A stretch of 64,000 nucleotides of DNA from Phycisphaerae bacterium (GTDB taxonomy: Bacteria; Planctomycetota; Phycisphaerae; Phycisphaerales; SM1A02). The position numbers were made by a program, and so were the translations under genes. Below the pieces are notes generated by a model, which worked only from the letters and a program-made list of their open reading frames with translations, did no database searches and was not told the origin of the DNA. The stretch is taken from positions 1 to 64,000 of the forward strand of contig JAEUIT010000008.1 in assembly GCA_016795035.1 (NCBI GenBank). Reading direction: 5' to 3'. Every line of letters starts with the position of its first letter. The first letter of the stretch is position 1. Positions 46,587 through 54,662 of the stretch are shown piece after piece.

Positions 46587-47276
46587 TCATCGCGCTCCGT
46601 GTGGCTTCATCGATCCGCTGGGGGCGGCGGCGCCGCACTCTGGGCACACCGCCCCGCCACGCGTCTGGTGGCCGCACGCCGCGCACCGTCCGCCCATCGC
46701 GCGGATCCATCGGCGAAGCCCGAGGACAAGCGCGAGCGGAACGAGCATCGCGAGCCAGAGAAGCCCGCCCACGACGAGCGGATTCAGCAGAAGAGCCGAT
46801 GGCACGAGCCGCAATCCCGTTTCGATCGGCGCGACGGCCGCGGTCGACGCGTTGTCGCTCGGCCAGAGGAACCGGATGTCTCGGAGGACGGGAAACGGCC
46901 AGCCGAACTCGCGCACCTCGATCGCATGCGTGGCCACACCGGCGCGAAGGGCCTGCGCGTCGATGACCCGCGCGGAGAATGTCGTCGTCACGTCGAGGAT
47001 GTCCGGTGCCGGTCCGGGCGACGGCGGCGTCACTGGCCAGCCCCGGCTCGCGGCAGCCGCACCGGCGATTCGGACGCCGCCCCCGAGTGACCGCGGATCG
47101 GTGCGCGACGCCTGCAACGCGAAGACGACGCTCGCGATCTCGACCAATACGAGAATGACGACCAACGAGACGACAAGCTCGCGCATCGAGCAGCGCATCG
47201 CACGCCACACGGTGGTGGCCGCCCCCGTGCGCGTTCCCCGGTCCTGCCGCGTTCCAGCAGTGCTGCGTCTGTCCAT
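46587..47276 (-). CDS. Membrane protein with C-terminal zinc ribbon
   Basis: 229 aa from ATG at 47276 with an AAAGGAG ribosome site. Two transmembrane helices (about residues 28-50 and 165-190) flank an extracytoplasmic domain; the cytoplasmic C-terminus has a zinc ribbon of two knuckles, CAACGH and CPECG. Small proteins of this type, with the ribbon at one end, are frequent and uncharacterised in Planctomycetota; similar ribbons recur in the cassette array at the right end of the window. It ends a pair with the DUF3592 gene 26 bases downstream in map order. Confidence 0.6.
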   Translation of the reverse strand: MDRRSTAGTRQDRGTRTGAATTVWRAMRCSMRELVVSLVVILVLVEIASVVFALQASRTDPRSLGGGVRIAGAAAASRGWPVTPPSPGPAPDILDVTTTFSARVIDAQALRAGVATHAIEVREFGWPFPVLRDIRFLWPSDNASTAAVAPIETGLRLVPSALLLNPLVVGGLLWLAMLVPLALVLGLRRWIRAMGGRCAACGHQTRGGAVCPECGAAAPSGSMKPHGAR

Positions 47277-47302
47277 CCCACGCTCCTTTGCCGGGGTTGC
47301 GG

Positions 47303-47779
47303 TCAAAGCGTCAGCATGCCCGACGCGACCAGGATTCCGACCGTCACCGTTGCGGCGCCGAGCATAGCTGCAACGAGGTGCGAAAGCTGCGGGCCAGGCT
47401 CGAGAACCGCGTAACTGGGTCGCCTCGGATCGACATAGGCCGTGCAGACGTCGCCCTCGCGAAAGCCGCCCCATGCCTCGGCGTCGGCGGCGGTCCCGAA
47501 GTCAATCCCCGGGGAGACGACGAGGCGCCTCGACTCGTACTTCACCCCGTCCACCTCGTACGCATAACGAATGCGAGGAGTCCAACGGTCGGAGTCGCTG
47601 AGAATCGACTGCGACATCGAGCATTCGACGAGAACGGCCGGCACCCGAAGCCACGACCTACTTTGGGCGCCCCGCCAAAGCGCGTGCGAGAAGCCGACGA
47701 GAATGGCCCCGCCGCCCAGGATGAGCGCAAGCGACGGAATGAACGAGCCGCTCGTCGCGATCACGGAGGCGAGTTCCAT
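47303..47779 (-). CDS. DUF3592 membrane protein
   Basis: 158 aa from ATG at 47779. Two transmembrane helices at the ends (about residues 8-30 and 132-155) enclose a beta-rich loop with the DUF3592 hallmarks: VPAVLVECSM, RYAYEVDGVKYESRRL, and CTAYVDPRRPSYAVLEPG. Function of the family is unknown. A second member lies at 52951-53433. Confidence 0.75.
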   Translation of the reverse strand: MELASVIATSGSFIPSLALILGGGAILVGFSHALWRGAQSRSWLRVPAVLVECSMSQSILSDSDRWTPRIRYAYEVDGVKYESRRLVVSPGIDFGTAADAEAWGGFREGDVCTAYVDPRRPSYAVLEPGPQLSHLVAAMLGAATVTVGILVASGMLTL

Positions 47780-47851
47780 GCGTCGACCGTCAGAATATCC
47801 GTTCGCGCCGTGAAAGCGCGTCACCAGGCGCTGTGCAGGCTCGTGCGTTTT

Positions 47852-49087
47852 CTATTCGCTCCATCTCCACTCCGATTCGGGGCCGAGGCGAGCACGCAGC
47901 TCGGGCGCCGAGACGCATCGGATGGCGCACCGGTCGTCCCCGATAGGCTCGTAGACCCACGCGGCCGTCGCCCCGGAGGCCATCGTTGCGCGCCACTCGC
48001 CGTCGACGACGAAGCGATGGACCGCCGCGGGCTCGTCGATCGAGCTCTCGACGAACGTTGCAAGCTCCTCGATCGACGACGGCATGCGCTCGTTCCGAGC
48101 GGCGAAGCCGAGGATCGCTGCCCGCAGCACGGCGCTCGACGCCATCAGCTCGTCGCGGTCCGCACTGCGCGCCTCGTCGAAGCCGGGAAGCTCCGTGAAT
48201 CGGTTGCGGCGGAGCGCCGCGACGAACTCCTCGAGCGACGGCGCGCCATCGAGCAGTCCGACCTCGAAGCCGGATCCGCACACGTGCCCGCCGAACGCGC
48301 GGGTGGTGCCGTCGCTTGCGCGAAAGACGAGCGTTCCGCCGCCGTTGAACGGCAACCCGTGGCTCGTTCGGCTGAGCACGACGACCCACTCGCGCTCGCC
48401 GAACCGATGCAAGGTCGCGCCCGCGGGCAGCGGGCTTCCGTCGGGCGACACCGTCGCGAGTCGCCGTGCGAACTCGCGCGCGGTCGAGAGCGACCCCCGA
48501 TCGTTCTTCGCCATGCCAACCGCCACAAACGCGACGGCTGCAACGGGGAGAGCGAGGAGAAGCGCCACCACTGCCGCTCTGCCGGGGCGTGGGCGCGCGT
48601 GGACGCTGCGGGCATGCGATCGCAGTCTCGTGATCGTCCACAGGGCTCCGACGAGCGCACCAACGCCGATCCCCTGAACGAACCCGAGGCCTGCGCCGAG
48701 TTGCGTCGCGGATCGCGCGGCGGCTGTCGTCGCAAAGAGCCGCAGGTAGTAGTCGGGCGCTAGACGCGCGATTGCCGCGCCGATCGACGCGCCGAGAAGT
48801 GCGGCGACGAGCGTCGACGGCACAGCGCATTGCAGGGCGCGGCGGGCCGCAACGCCGAGCGGCGCATCGAGCCAGCTCGACGCCACGGCGAGCGCCGCGC
48901 CCACCGCAAGTCCGCCGAGCAGTCCCTGCAGCATGCCGATGCGCGCAGCCACCGGTCGCCCTGTCGCCGCGGGGCCGAAGGCGCTCGCGAGGTAGTCCGG
49001 AGCGAACTGCGCAAGCCAGAGCCCGGCCAGCGCGCCGAGGAGAACGCCGACGAATCCGAGGAGCGCGAGGAGGGCTGCCGTCCGCAC
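47852..49087 (-). CDS. Membrane protein with internally duplicated N-terminal half
   Basis: 411 aa. The first about 170 residues consist of two tandem units, each with an APDY motif followed by a Gly-rich helix pair (LAQFAPDYLASAF ... MLQGLLGGLAVGAAL, then IARLAPDYYLRLF ... FVQGIGVGALVGAL). A fifth helix (about 172-190) leads to a soluble domain (about 195-411) without a familiar motif. It looks like a duplicated four-helix membrane module. Function unknown. Confidence 0.6.
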   Translation of the reverse strand: MRTAALLALLGFVGVLLGALAGLWLAQFAPDYLASAFGPAATGRPVAARIGMLQGLLGGLAVGAALAVASSWLDAPLGVAARRALQCAVPSTLVAALLGASIGAAIARLAPDYYLRLFATTAAARSATQLGAGLGFVQGIGVGALVGALWTITRLRSHARSVHARPRPGRAAVVALLLALPVAAVAFVAVGMAKNDRGSLSTAREFARRLATVSPDGSPLPAGATLHRFGEREWVVVLSRTSHGLPFNGGGTLVFRASDGTTRAFGGHVCGSGFEVGLLDGAPSLEEFVAALRRNRFTELPGFDEARSADRDELMASSAVLRAAILGFAARNERMPSSIEELATFVESSIDEPAAVHRFVVDGEWRATMASGATAAWVYEPIGDDRCAIRCVSAPELRARLGPESEWRWSE

Positions 49088-49186
49088 GGGGCCAGTGTAT
49101 CCCGCCGCGGGCGCCGCAACGCGGAACTCGACGTTGCCGCCGTTGGGCGAGCCGCGGATCCGCCGGCTGCAACGGCGAGCCGGACC

Positions 49187-49729
49187 TCAGCGGGCGGGTT
49201 CGCTCCCGCGCATGAGCCCGACCAGGCGCTCGGCGAGAGTGCCCGGGGGCGTGTCGGTGGTGTCGAACACGTGGGTCGCGCGGAGATGCCCGCCCCCCGC
49301 CGCGAAGCCTTGCGCCGCTTCATCGAGCGTGCGATCGCCGCGGGCAAGCGTCCGCGCGCGGATGACGTCCCACGAGCAGGTCAGCTCGACGACGAGCGGA
49401 TCGAACTCGCCGAATGCCGTGAGAAGGCGCTGCGCGCCGGCATCCGACACGACGACGGCGTCAAAGATGACGCGATGGCCTCGCTCGAGAAGCGAGCGAA
49501 CGCACGCATGCGCGCCGGAGACGAGGGCCTTCGCGTCGACGACCTGATGTTCGTTGTGCCGGTTCACACGCTCGACCACCGACGGCGGCAAGCAGTCGAA
49601 CAGCGTGTCGACGGAGAAGTGCAGCCACTGCTCGGGCAAGAGCGCTTCCTGCAACGCACGAGCGAGCGTCGACTTTCCGACGCCGGAACTGCCGATGATG
49701 ATGACGAGCGCGCCGCGCATGGACGGCAA
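49187..49729 (-). CDS. P-loop kinase, chloramphenicol-phosphotransferase-like
   Basis: 180 aa. Walker A GSSGVGKST (residues 13-21), then LPEQWLHFSVDTLFDCLPP, which closely follows the chloramphenicol 3-O-phosphotransferase (CPT) family pattern of an early Asp after the first helix and the L-P pair. Downstream are VIFDAVV and a lid-type RARTLARGDR. Known CPT inactivates chloramphenicol in the producer; most homologues have unknown small-molecule substrates. Resistance should not be assumed. Confidence 0.7.
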   Translation of the reverse strand: MPSMRGALVIIIGSSGVGKSTLARALQEALLPEQWLHFSVDTLFDCLPPSVVERVNRHNEHQVVDAKALVSGAHACVRSLLERGHRVIFDAVVVSDAGAQRLLTAFGEFDPLVVELTCSWDVIRARTLARGDRTLDEAAQGFAAGGGHLRATHVFDTTDTPPGTLAERLVGLMRGSEPAR

Positions 49730-49856
49730 CGAGTCTATCCATGCTCCACCCGCGCTGGCGGCAACGCAGAGTGCCTGAGGCCGCGTCCCCGTCGTCGCGA
49801 GGAAGAGGAACGGCGAACCGGTCGAACCTTCCTCTCCGCGTGATCTCCAGTGCTCC

Positions 49857-50351
49857 TTACAGCGGCTCCCACACCGCTCCCGTCAATACATATCGACGCC
49901 GCGCCGCGTTGAGGTCTGTCCCGGCGGGCACGGGCATGCCCGAACGAGGCGGCCCGCCATCCTCGTGAAACACAGGCAAATCCCACTTCTCGATGACGGT
50001 GCCACGGATACGAACCCGTCGCCCCGGCGCCGTGTGCACATCGAGGTCGGGAGGCCATGCTTCCAGCCCGTCCACGTCGATGGATCCGCCGGGCCCCTCC
50101 ACGATCGCACCGCGCCGTGCATTCCCCATGCGACCTTCGAGCACGACGACCTGACCAACGAGCTCGCCCCAGTTGTCGGGCCACTCGCGAACCTCATTCG
50201 CCTCGACGCGACCTTCGCTCGGTGGAGACGACGGCCCTGGCGCAGCCGAGCTTGTCGGCGGGACAGCACTCGGTGGCTTGCATGCCGCGACAGCTCCGAT
50301 GATCAAGACAACGGGGATCTGAAGAAGCGTGCCGCTCGATTTCATGACCAT
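49857..50351 (-). CDS. Small lipoprotein, OB-fold-like
   Basis: 164 aa (M at 50351, or M two codons later with an AGGGAG just upstream). Signal ends IGAVAAC. After a Pro/Ser linker, the domain (about 55-164) is beta-rich with LVGQVVVLEGRMGNARRGAIV and RVRIRGTVIEKW, which resembles an OB-fold of the kind seen in small envelope stress proteins. Six bases separate it from the upstream gene, so the two are likely one operon. Confidence 0.6.
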   Translation of the reverse strand: MVMKSSGTLLQIPVVLIIGAVAACKPPSAVPPTSSAAPGPSSPPSEGRVEANEVREWPDNWGELVGQVVVLEGRMGNARRGAIVEGPGGSIDVDGLEAWPPDLDVHTAPGRRVRIRGTVIEKWDLPVFHEDGGPPRSGMPVPAGTDLNAARRRYVLTGAVWEPL

Positions 50352-50357
50352 CTCCCT

Positions 50358-50867
50358 TCAGCCCTCCAAGTCCTCGCGCTCGAGGGTGACGCCCACGCAT
50401 GCGGCCATCGAACGCAGCTCCGCCTCGGCGCGCAGCTCCAGGTCGTCGATACGGGCGAGAAGCCGTCGAAGGGCGGCTCGAAGGCCCGCGCGCGCCGACT
50501 CGATCTCTTCGATTGGCGTTCGCTCCGGAGGCGGCGGCGCCGACGGGCCGAGTTCGCACGCGCCCTTGCAGATCGGACAGTACCCCCGAACGCGCGTGCG
50601 TCGCTCCCGCGTCCACGCGAGCTGCGCAGCGCGCATTCGTCGAAAGCGCTCGTTGTAGCCGTCGAGCGCCCGCAACGAGTCCGACACCTCTCCCACCCAG
50701 AAATCAAGATTGGCGGCATGCCCCGCAAGCTGATGCGGGTGTCGCGAGGCCAACTGCCGAAGCTGTTCGGCCAGGAGCGACGCACGTTCGATCGAGTACT
50801 TCAGCGTGACCTCCGTACGAGACGCGGCCAGAGGCGACGTCGCGCCGGACCGCAGCATGAGTTTCAT
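50358..50867 (-). CDS. Helical protein with a CxxC knuckle, unknown function
   Basis: About 169 aa from ATG at 50867. Long helices flank a single CPICKGAC motif (about residue 98) that could bind zinc as half a hook, in the style of a Rad50-type zinc hook dimer joined by two coiled-coil arms. That comparison rests only on layout. Followed by the lipoprotein gene. Confidence 0.5.
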   Translation of the reverse strand: MKLMLRSGATSPLAASRTEVTLKYSIERASLLAEQLRQLASRHPHQLAGHAANLDFWVGEVSDSLRALDGYNERFRRMRAAQLAWTRERRTRVRGYCPICKGACELGPSAPPPPERTPIEEIESARAGLRAALRRLLARIDDLELRAEAELRSMAACVGVTLEREDLEG

Positions 50868-50989
50868 GTCATCCTTGCCGTCGGACGATCTGGCTCGCGT
50901 CACGGCGCGCCGGCTCCCTGCAACGATCGGCACGCCGACGATGTTAGCCGTCGAGCGGCGACGGCGCGTGCTTCGCCCGCACGGCCCTA

Positions 50990-51835
50990 CTAGCTCTCGA
51001 GCGCCGTCAGCACCGCCGCAATGACCGGATCGTCGCCTCGCGCCCGGAGTGCACGTACCGCAGACGCGCGATCAATCTTGACCAAGGAGTGCGCGGCGGC
51101 CTGACGTACCGCGGGTTGACGATGCGCGCACAGTTGAAGCAGCAGGAGGCGGGTTCCTCGATGCCGAAACTGCACGAGCATGCGTGCGAGCTCCTCGTGG
51201 AGATCGTCATGATCGAAATCGAGAAGCCGTCGTAGAAACGACGGGTCGGCACGGCGACGCTTCCGCTCGAGCGCCCACAGGAGTTCCATGGCCGCCTCGG
51301 GATCCGTCTCGGCGGCGACGCGGCGGCGAATGTCGTCAAGCCGCGGCTCCGGTACGCCTTCGTCGTACGTGGCACGGATGCGAGCCGATCGGATCTCGCC
51401 TCGCCGAAGGCAGTACGAGCACCCGCACGGCTCGCGCCCGTGCGACGACGGGAAGTAGCGCCAACCGACATTCTGCGACACCTCGCGCACGCGAAGAATC
51501 TCCTTGGGGTGTACCCGCCGCGAGAGGAAGAACTCCCAGCCGAGCGGATCGTCCTCACTGAGGAAGCGCCGAATCGCGATGCCAAGCGGTTGCCGTTCGT
51601 GGGTCTCGTTGTACTTCCCGCCCCAGATGACTTCGTCATCCGACAATCGAAAGTCCACTGCGACGAGCGTTCTCGCCCCGGAGCGCTTCAACTCGCGAAG
51701 CCACTGATGGGACGTGAAGTAGTTCTGCGTGAGGGGCATGAAATAGACCGCACGCCGGGTCTTGCCTAGCGCAATGCCCGATCGGCGAATCCTGGCCGAG
51801 TTCTTTGCATCGGCGATATGGACGAGCACTGGCAT
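50990..51835 (-). CDS. Possible ADP-ribosyltransferase-fold protein with HEAT repeats
   Basis: 281 aa from ATG at 51835; the frame continues upstream without support. Residues 1 to about 155 have the early H-x-x-x ... I-x-x-x-G-I layout and VYFMPLTQNYFTSHQWLRE segment of a family I recall from actinobacteria fused to HEAT repeats, and a Cys pair GCSYC follows. The N-terminal pattern (VLVHIADAKNSARIRRSGI) resembles the start of ART-fold proteins such as KptA and DarT, but the catalytic residues cannot be assigned by eye. Residues about 170-281 are two or three HEAT-like helical repeats (AVRQAAAHSLVKID). The next gene upstream is kptA, an enzyme of the same broad fold. Confidence 0.5.
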   Translation of the reverse strand: MPVLVHIADAKNSARIRRSGIALGKTRRAVYFMPLTQNYFTSHQWLRELKRSGARTLVAVDFRLSDDEVIWGGKYNETHERQPLGIAIRRFLSEDDPLGWEFFLSRRVHPKEILRVREVSQNVGWRYFPSSHGREPCGCSYCLRRGEIRSARIRATYDEGVPEPRLDDIRRRVAAETDPEAAMELLWALERKRRRADPSFLRRLLDFDHDDLHEELARMLVQFRHRGTRLLLLQLCAHRQPAVRQAAAHSLVKIDRASAVRALRARGDDPVIAAVLTALES

Positions 51836-52255
51836 GCCGATTTCCTTTCGCTCAGTCGTCGACCGCGCAGACCGATGGCAGATCAGAGTATGACCGACCT
51901 CGCCGACCGTGATGCGCCTGAAGTGCGCGCGAATGTCCGCGCGACCGACCTTTCCGATTCCCTCGCGTCCAAGACTTCGGCGTCGACTCACTTCTCCTCC
52001 GGCGGGACGCCGTGTAGGGACAGCCATGTCCGCTCCTACCGTCGAGCCAGCATTGGCCGCGCGATGCCGACGACACGACAGCGACCGCCATGCTCGAGCC
52101 GCACTCCGGGCAGCGTGCGACCGTAGATCCCATGATATAGATGCATTAAGGACACTCGTCGCGAAGGGCCGACCACGAGCGATACCGATGCGCGACGGAC
52201 TCGCCTCAAGTCACCGTCGTCTCCTTGTGAACGACTGGCGAGGTCGCATACCGAA
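51836..52255. other. 420-base gap, possibly a decayed zinc-ribbon gene
   Basis: On the minus strand a frame from 52133 begins with CPECG within its first ten residues, as at the end of planctomycete zinc-ribbon proteins, but it is short, has no second knuckle and loses coding character. No attC ends are visible. Best read as a relic or chance. Confidence 0.3.
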
Positions 52256-52813
52256 CTACTCCTCGCCATCGCGCAAGACCGCGAGGTACTGCGCCGCGAT
52301 CTCCGACGTAAGCCAGACGCCATTGTCTGAGCGAAAGAACTGCTGCCCCTCTCGATGGAGACGACCCGTGTCCACGCGAAGGACGACCGGGGTACCGTGG
52401 CGACGGCCTACCTTGAGCGCCGTCTCAACGTCTGCGGAGAGGTGCACATGTTGCCGACTGACCGAGTGAAGCCCGGTCGCAAGGATGGACGCAAGCGAGT
52501 GACGCGCGGTCCCGTGGAAGAGGACCTCCGGCGGCGCGATCGGAACGAGCCCGAGATCTACGGATATCGAGTGCCCCTGATTCGCACGAATCCGACGGCA
52601 GTCCTCGCTGAGCGCGAAGCGCTGCTTGTCGTTCGCCGCGACCACTTCGAGAACTTGCTCGCGCGTCAGTGCGCGCCCGGAACGGTTGGCGCACGCGACG
52701 AGCTCCTCGACATCTACCCAGCCGGCGGAGTCGAGGACCATGCCGATCGCGGCAGGATCGTGCCGAAGGACGAGGCTGAGGAACGTGCTGATGCGACGCG
52801 TGGAGTCCGGCAT
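52256..52813 (-). CDS. kptA: RNA 2'-phosphotransferase (KptA/Tpt1)
   Basis: 185 aa from ATG at 52813. Family motifs in order: ISTFLSLVLRHDP with the catalytic Arg-His, a winged-helix region (AGWVDVEELVACAN), DKQRFALSED, IRANQGHSISVDLGL (the RxNQGHS signature), FHGTARHSLASILATGL and HVHLSADVETALKVG. KptA removes a splice-junction 2'-phosphate from RNA by transferring it to NAD+, giving ADP-ribose 1'',2''-cyclic phosphate. Bacteria lack the eukaryotic tRNA-splicing route that makes such ends, so bacterial KptA is linked to RNA repair or RNA end modification. It lies in the motif-poor, probably acquired part of the window, 4 kb from a Thg1/kinase cassette. Confidence 0.92.
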   Translation of the reverse strand: MPDSTRRISTFLSLVLRHDPAAIGMVLDSAGWVDVEELVACANRSGRALTREQVLEVVAANDKQRFALSEDCRRIRANQGHSISVDLGLVPIAPPEVLFHGTARHSLASILATGLHSVSRQHVHLSADVETALKVGRRHGTPVVLRVDTGRLHREGQQFFRSDNGVWLTSEIAAQYLAVLRDGEE

Positions 52814-52950
52814 TGGGAATCGCTTCCGACAACGGAGAGGAGAGACGCTGTGGTAGGTCGAGGCCCCCTGCAACCCGCTCGCACGCGAGATCATTGACGC
52901 TCGCCTCGAGACTAGCCTATCGCACGTCGGGGGTCGGCGTGAACGAGTGG

Positions 52951-53433
52951 TTAGCCGAACGGCGACGCGCGCCGAAGCCACTCCGTAACCAACGGCCATG
53001 CGAGCGCGACGGCCGTGGCCACGGCGGAGACGAGCAACACGAACGTGAACGCGCGTGGCCCAGGCTCAAGAACGGCGCGCGCCGGGCACTTGGGGTCGTA
53101 GAAGACGCGAGTCCGTGCACCCGGACGGTATGAGGCCACGACGTCGGAAGGACCGCTGTCGAAGCGATAGCCGAGCGGCAGTCCGAAGTGGACGCGACAC
53201 CCCGAGTACTCCCGTCCTTCGACGCAATAGCGGTAGCGAATCTCACAGGATTCGGAGTCCACCGACTCCACAACCTCGGACGCGACGATGGTCCCGTCCG
53301 TGCTGGGCCAGCGCCGACTGGAGAGGCTGAGCCGCAGGGTGTAACCGAGCGGCAGAGCAACGAGTGCCGCCACGACGAGGCCGGCGACTCGAAGCGACAA
53401 GGGAATCTGGCCGTCGAGGAGAGACGTGAGCAT
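52951..53433 (-). CDS. DUF3592 membrane protein (second copy)
   Basis: 160 aa from ATG at 53433. Two terminal transmembrane helices and the DUF3592 loop: EIRYRYCVEGREYSGCRV, YRPGARTRVFYDPKCPARAV and LEPGPRAFTFV. It shares the ARAVLEPGP-type ending of the loop with the copy at 47303-47779 but is clearly diverged. Unknown function. Confidence 0.72.
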   Translation of the reverse strand: MLTSLLDGQIPLSLRVAGLVVAALVALPLGYTLRLSLSSRRWPSTDGTIVASEVVESVDSESCEIRYRYCVEGREYSGCRVHFGLPLGYRFDSGPSDVVASYRPGARTRVFYDPKCPARAVLEPGPRAFTFVLLVSAVATAVALAWPLVTEWLRRASPFG

Positions 53434-53717
53434 GGTCCCGCGAGGTCTCAAACACGGTCGGCGAGTGACGCCTTCCCAGTCATCGACGTATGTTCCGCCA
53501 CGAAGCGAAGTCTATTCGAATCGTATCGCGCGACACTGCCCCGCGTTGTCATACGAGGCACCCCGACCATCGCGCGCATCCTCGTTTCGCCGCGAGCTTC
53601 CTGGTCGCGGCTGGCACGTCCTCGCGCTGATTCTTGCTCCTCCGCCGAACGTCCGCGCGGTCTCTTGCCAGTCCCAGCCGGTTGCATAGGGGCAGCGTCC
53701 GAGGGATCACCACGAGA

Positions 53718-54536
53718 TCAGAGCTTGCACGCACGAACGATCCTGGACACGCCGCCAAGCCGAAGTGAGCCGCCGCCGCGCCGCCGCACCTCGCTCGTGA
53801 GCTCGCGCTCCCACGCTCGCTGCTCGGATTCCGAGAGGCTGTTGAGTAAAGGCGTCAGTCCAAGCGCGCGTACCCAATCGACGAGCTCGGCGTCGGATTG
53901 AGACTCGAACACGGTGACATCCATCTCTTCCACGTGATCTATCCGGAATCCTGCACGACCGAAGTCATGTCTCACTTTCTCGAGATCCGCATATCGGAAT
54001 GTGCCGGGCGCCTCGGGATCGGGTGCTGGCAACGCGCGGAAACGCTGAAGAAGGCGCCTGGGAAGCGTGTAGTACGGCACTCGTTCAGGCTCAGCCCAGA
54101 GCGCCACGACGAGCACCCCGGTTGGCAGCAACGCCCGATGCACATGCATCAGCGAGGCGACAGGCTCCTTCATGTACATCAATCCCCAGCGAACGGTCGC
54201 GGCATGGAAATAGTTTGATGCGATGCCAAGCGGCGATGTCGCGTCCGCCACGCGTAGGTCAAGATTCGAAATCCCGCTGCGGCGTGCCTTCTCCCGAGCC
54301 ATCTCCAATATTCCGTGCGCCACTTCGACCCCAACGACGAGGCCGTCTGGAGCGACCCGTCGGGCCGCGCGCAATGCCGGCTCGCCGCGCCCCGTCGCCA
54401 GATCGAGGACGCGCATGCCGGGACCGACGCCGGCAAGGTCGAGCATCCGCTCGCTGAGAGGCGCGGCGACGCGCGTCTCGACGTCGTCGTACCTTCTCCA
54501 CAATTCCTCGGGGGTGAGAACCTCTCGATCGGTCAT
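53718..54536 (-). CDS. Class I SAM-dependent methyltransferase (probable last cassette gene)
   Basis: 272 aa. SAM motif I VLDLATGRGEPALRAAR (about residues 43-59), motif II VVGVEVA, and a UbiE-like motif ALLPTGVLVVALWAEPE. Substrate unknown; UbiE/COQ5-like and small-molecule methylases share this layout. Its start codon lies two bases from the attC site at 54538, as expected of a cassette gene, yet no attC is visible after its stop. It may therefore be the terminal cassette whose own site has eroded. Confidence 0.78.
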   Translation of the reverse strand: MTDREVLTPEELWRRYDDVETRVAAPLSERMLDLAGVGPGMRVLDLATGRGEPALRAARRVAPDGLVVGVEVAHGILEMAREKARRSGISNLDLRVADATSPLGIASNYFHAATVRWGLMYMKEPVASLMHVHRALLPTGVLVVALWAEPERVPYYTLPRRLLQRFRALPAPDPEAPGTFRYADLEKVRHDFGRAGFRIDHVEEMDVTVFESQSDAELVDWVRALGLTPLLNSLSESEQRAWERELTSEVRRRGGGSLRLGGVSRIVRACKL

Positions 54537-54537
54537 G

Positions 54538-54652
54538 GATCAACAGTCCGCTCGTTCGTCCGTCGACCTGTGCGCCGGCCGGTGCCGAGGCATCCGTCAA
54601 CGGAATCGCGACCAGCGTACTCGCAACGGACGGTATGAGCGCTCTGTTAGTC
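54538..54652 (-). other. attC site (degenerate; follows ADP-ribosylglycohydrolase)
   Basis: Ends GATCAAC and GTTAGTC, each one or two bases off consensus; the right part GGTATGAGCGCTCTGTTAG matches the CTAGTGAGC family of sites in this array. Confidence 0.65.
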
Positions 54653-54662
54653 GGGCTCCTGA

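Larger units (their letters stand above)
1524..50926. repeat. Dispersed motif family GNCTGCAACGNNGAG (about 50 copies of the TGCAACG core)
   Basis: Cores occur in both orientations, for example at 1526, 2108, 2588, 4765, 7079, 7119, and near 7770, 9022, 10955, 12890, 13645, 14090, 14890, 17157, 17172, 18070, 19735, 20453, 22317, 23588, 30640, 32340, 32957, 35351, 36267, 37519, 38950, 41395, 41622, 42857, 43600, 45340, 47110, 48538, 49167 and 50920. I count 24 exact CTGCAACGNNGAG. Most lie inside genes. Only three cores occur to the right of 51 kb (56061, 62875, 63867). Function unknown. Confidence 0.85.

Noticed and set aside
49109-49140. GTTGGGC with nearby CCGCAAC as a possible attC core pair left of the array
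   Set aside because: Only about 35 bases apart, no internal stem, and consistent with chance in GC-rich DNA.
51852-52133. Minus-strand frame beginning with a CPECG knuckle
   Set aside because: Only one knuckle, no ribosome site, and composition drifts to shadow-like; listed only as a possible relic.
53448-53687. 79-codon minus-strand frame between the DUF3592 and methyltransferase genes
   Set aside because: Arg-rich with no hydrophobic core or motif; not convincing as a gene.
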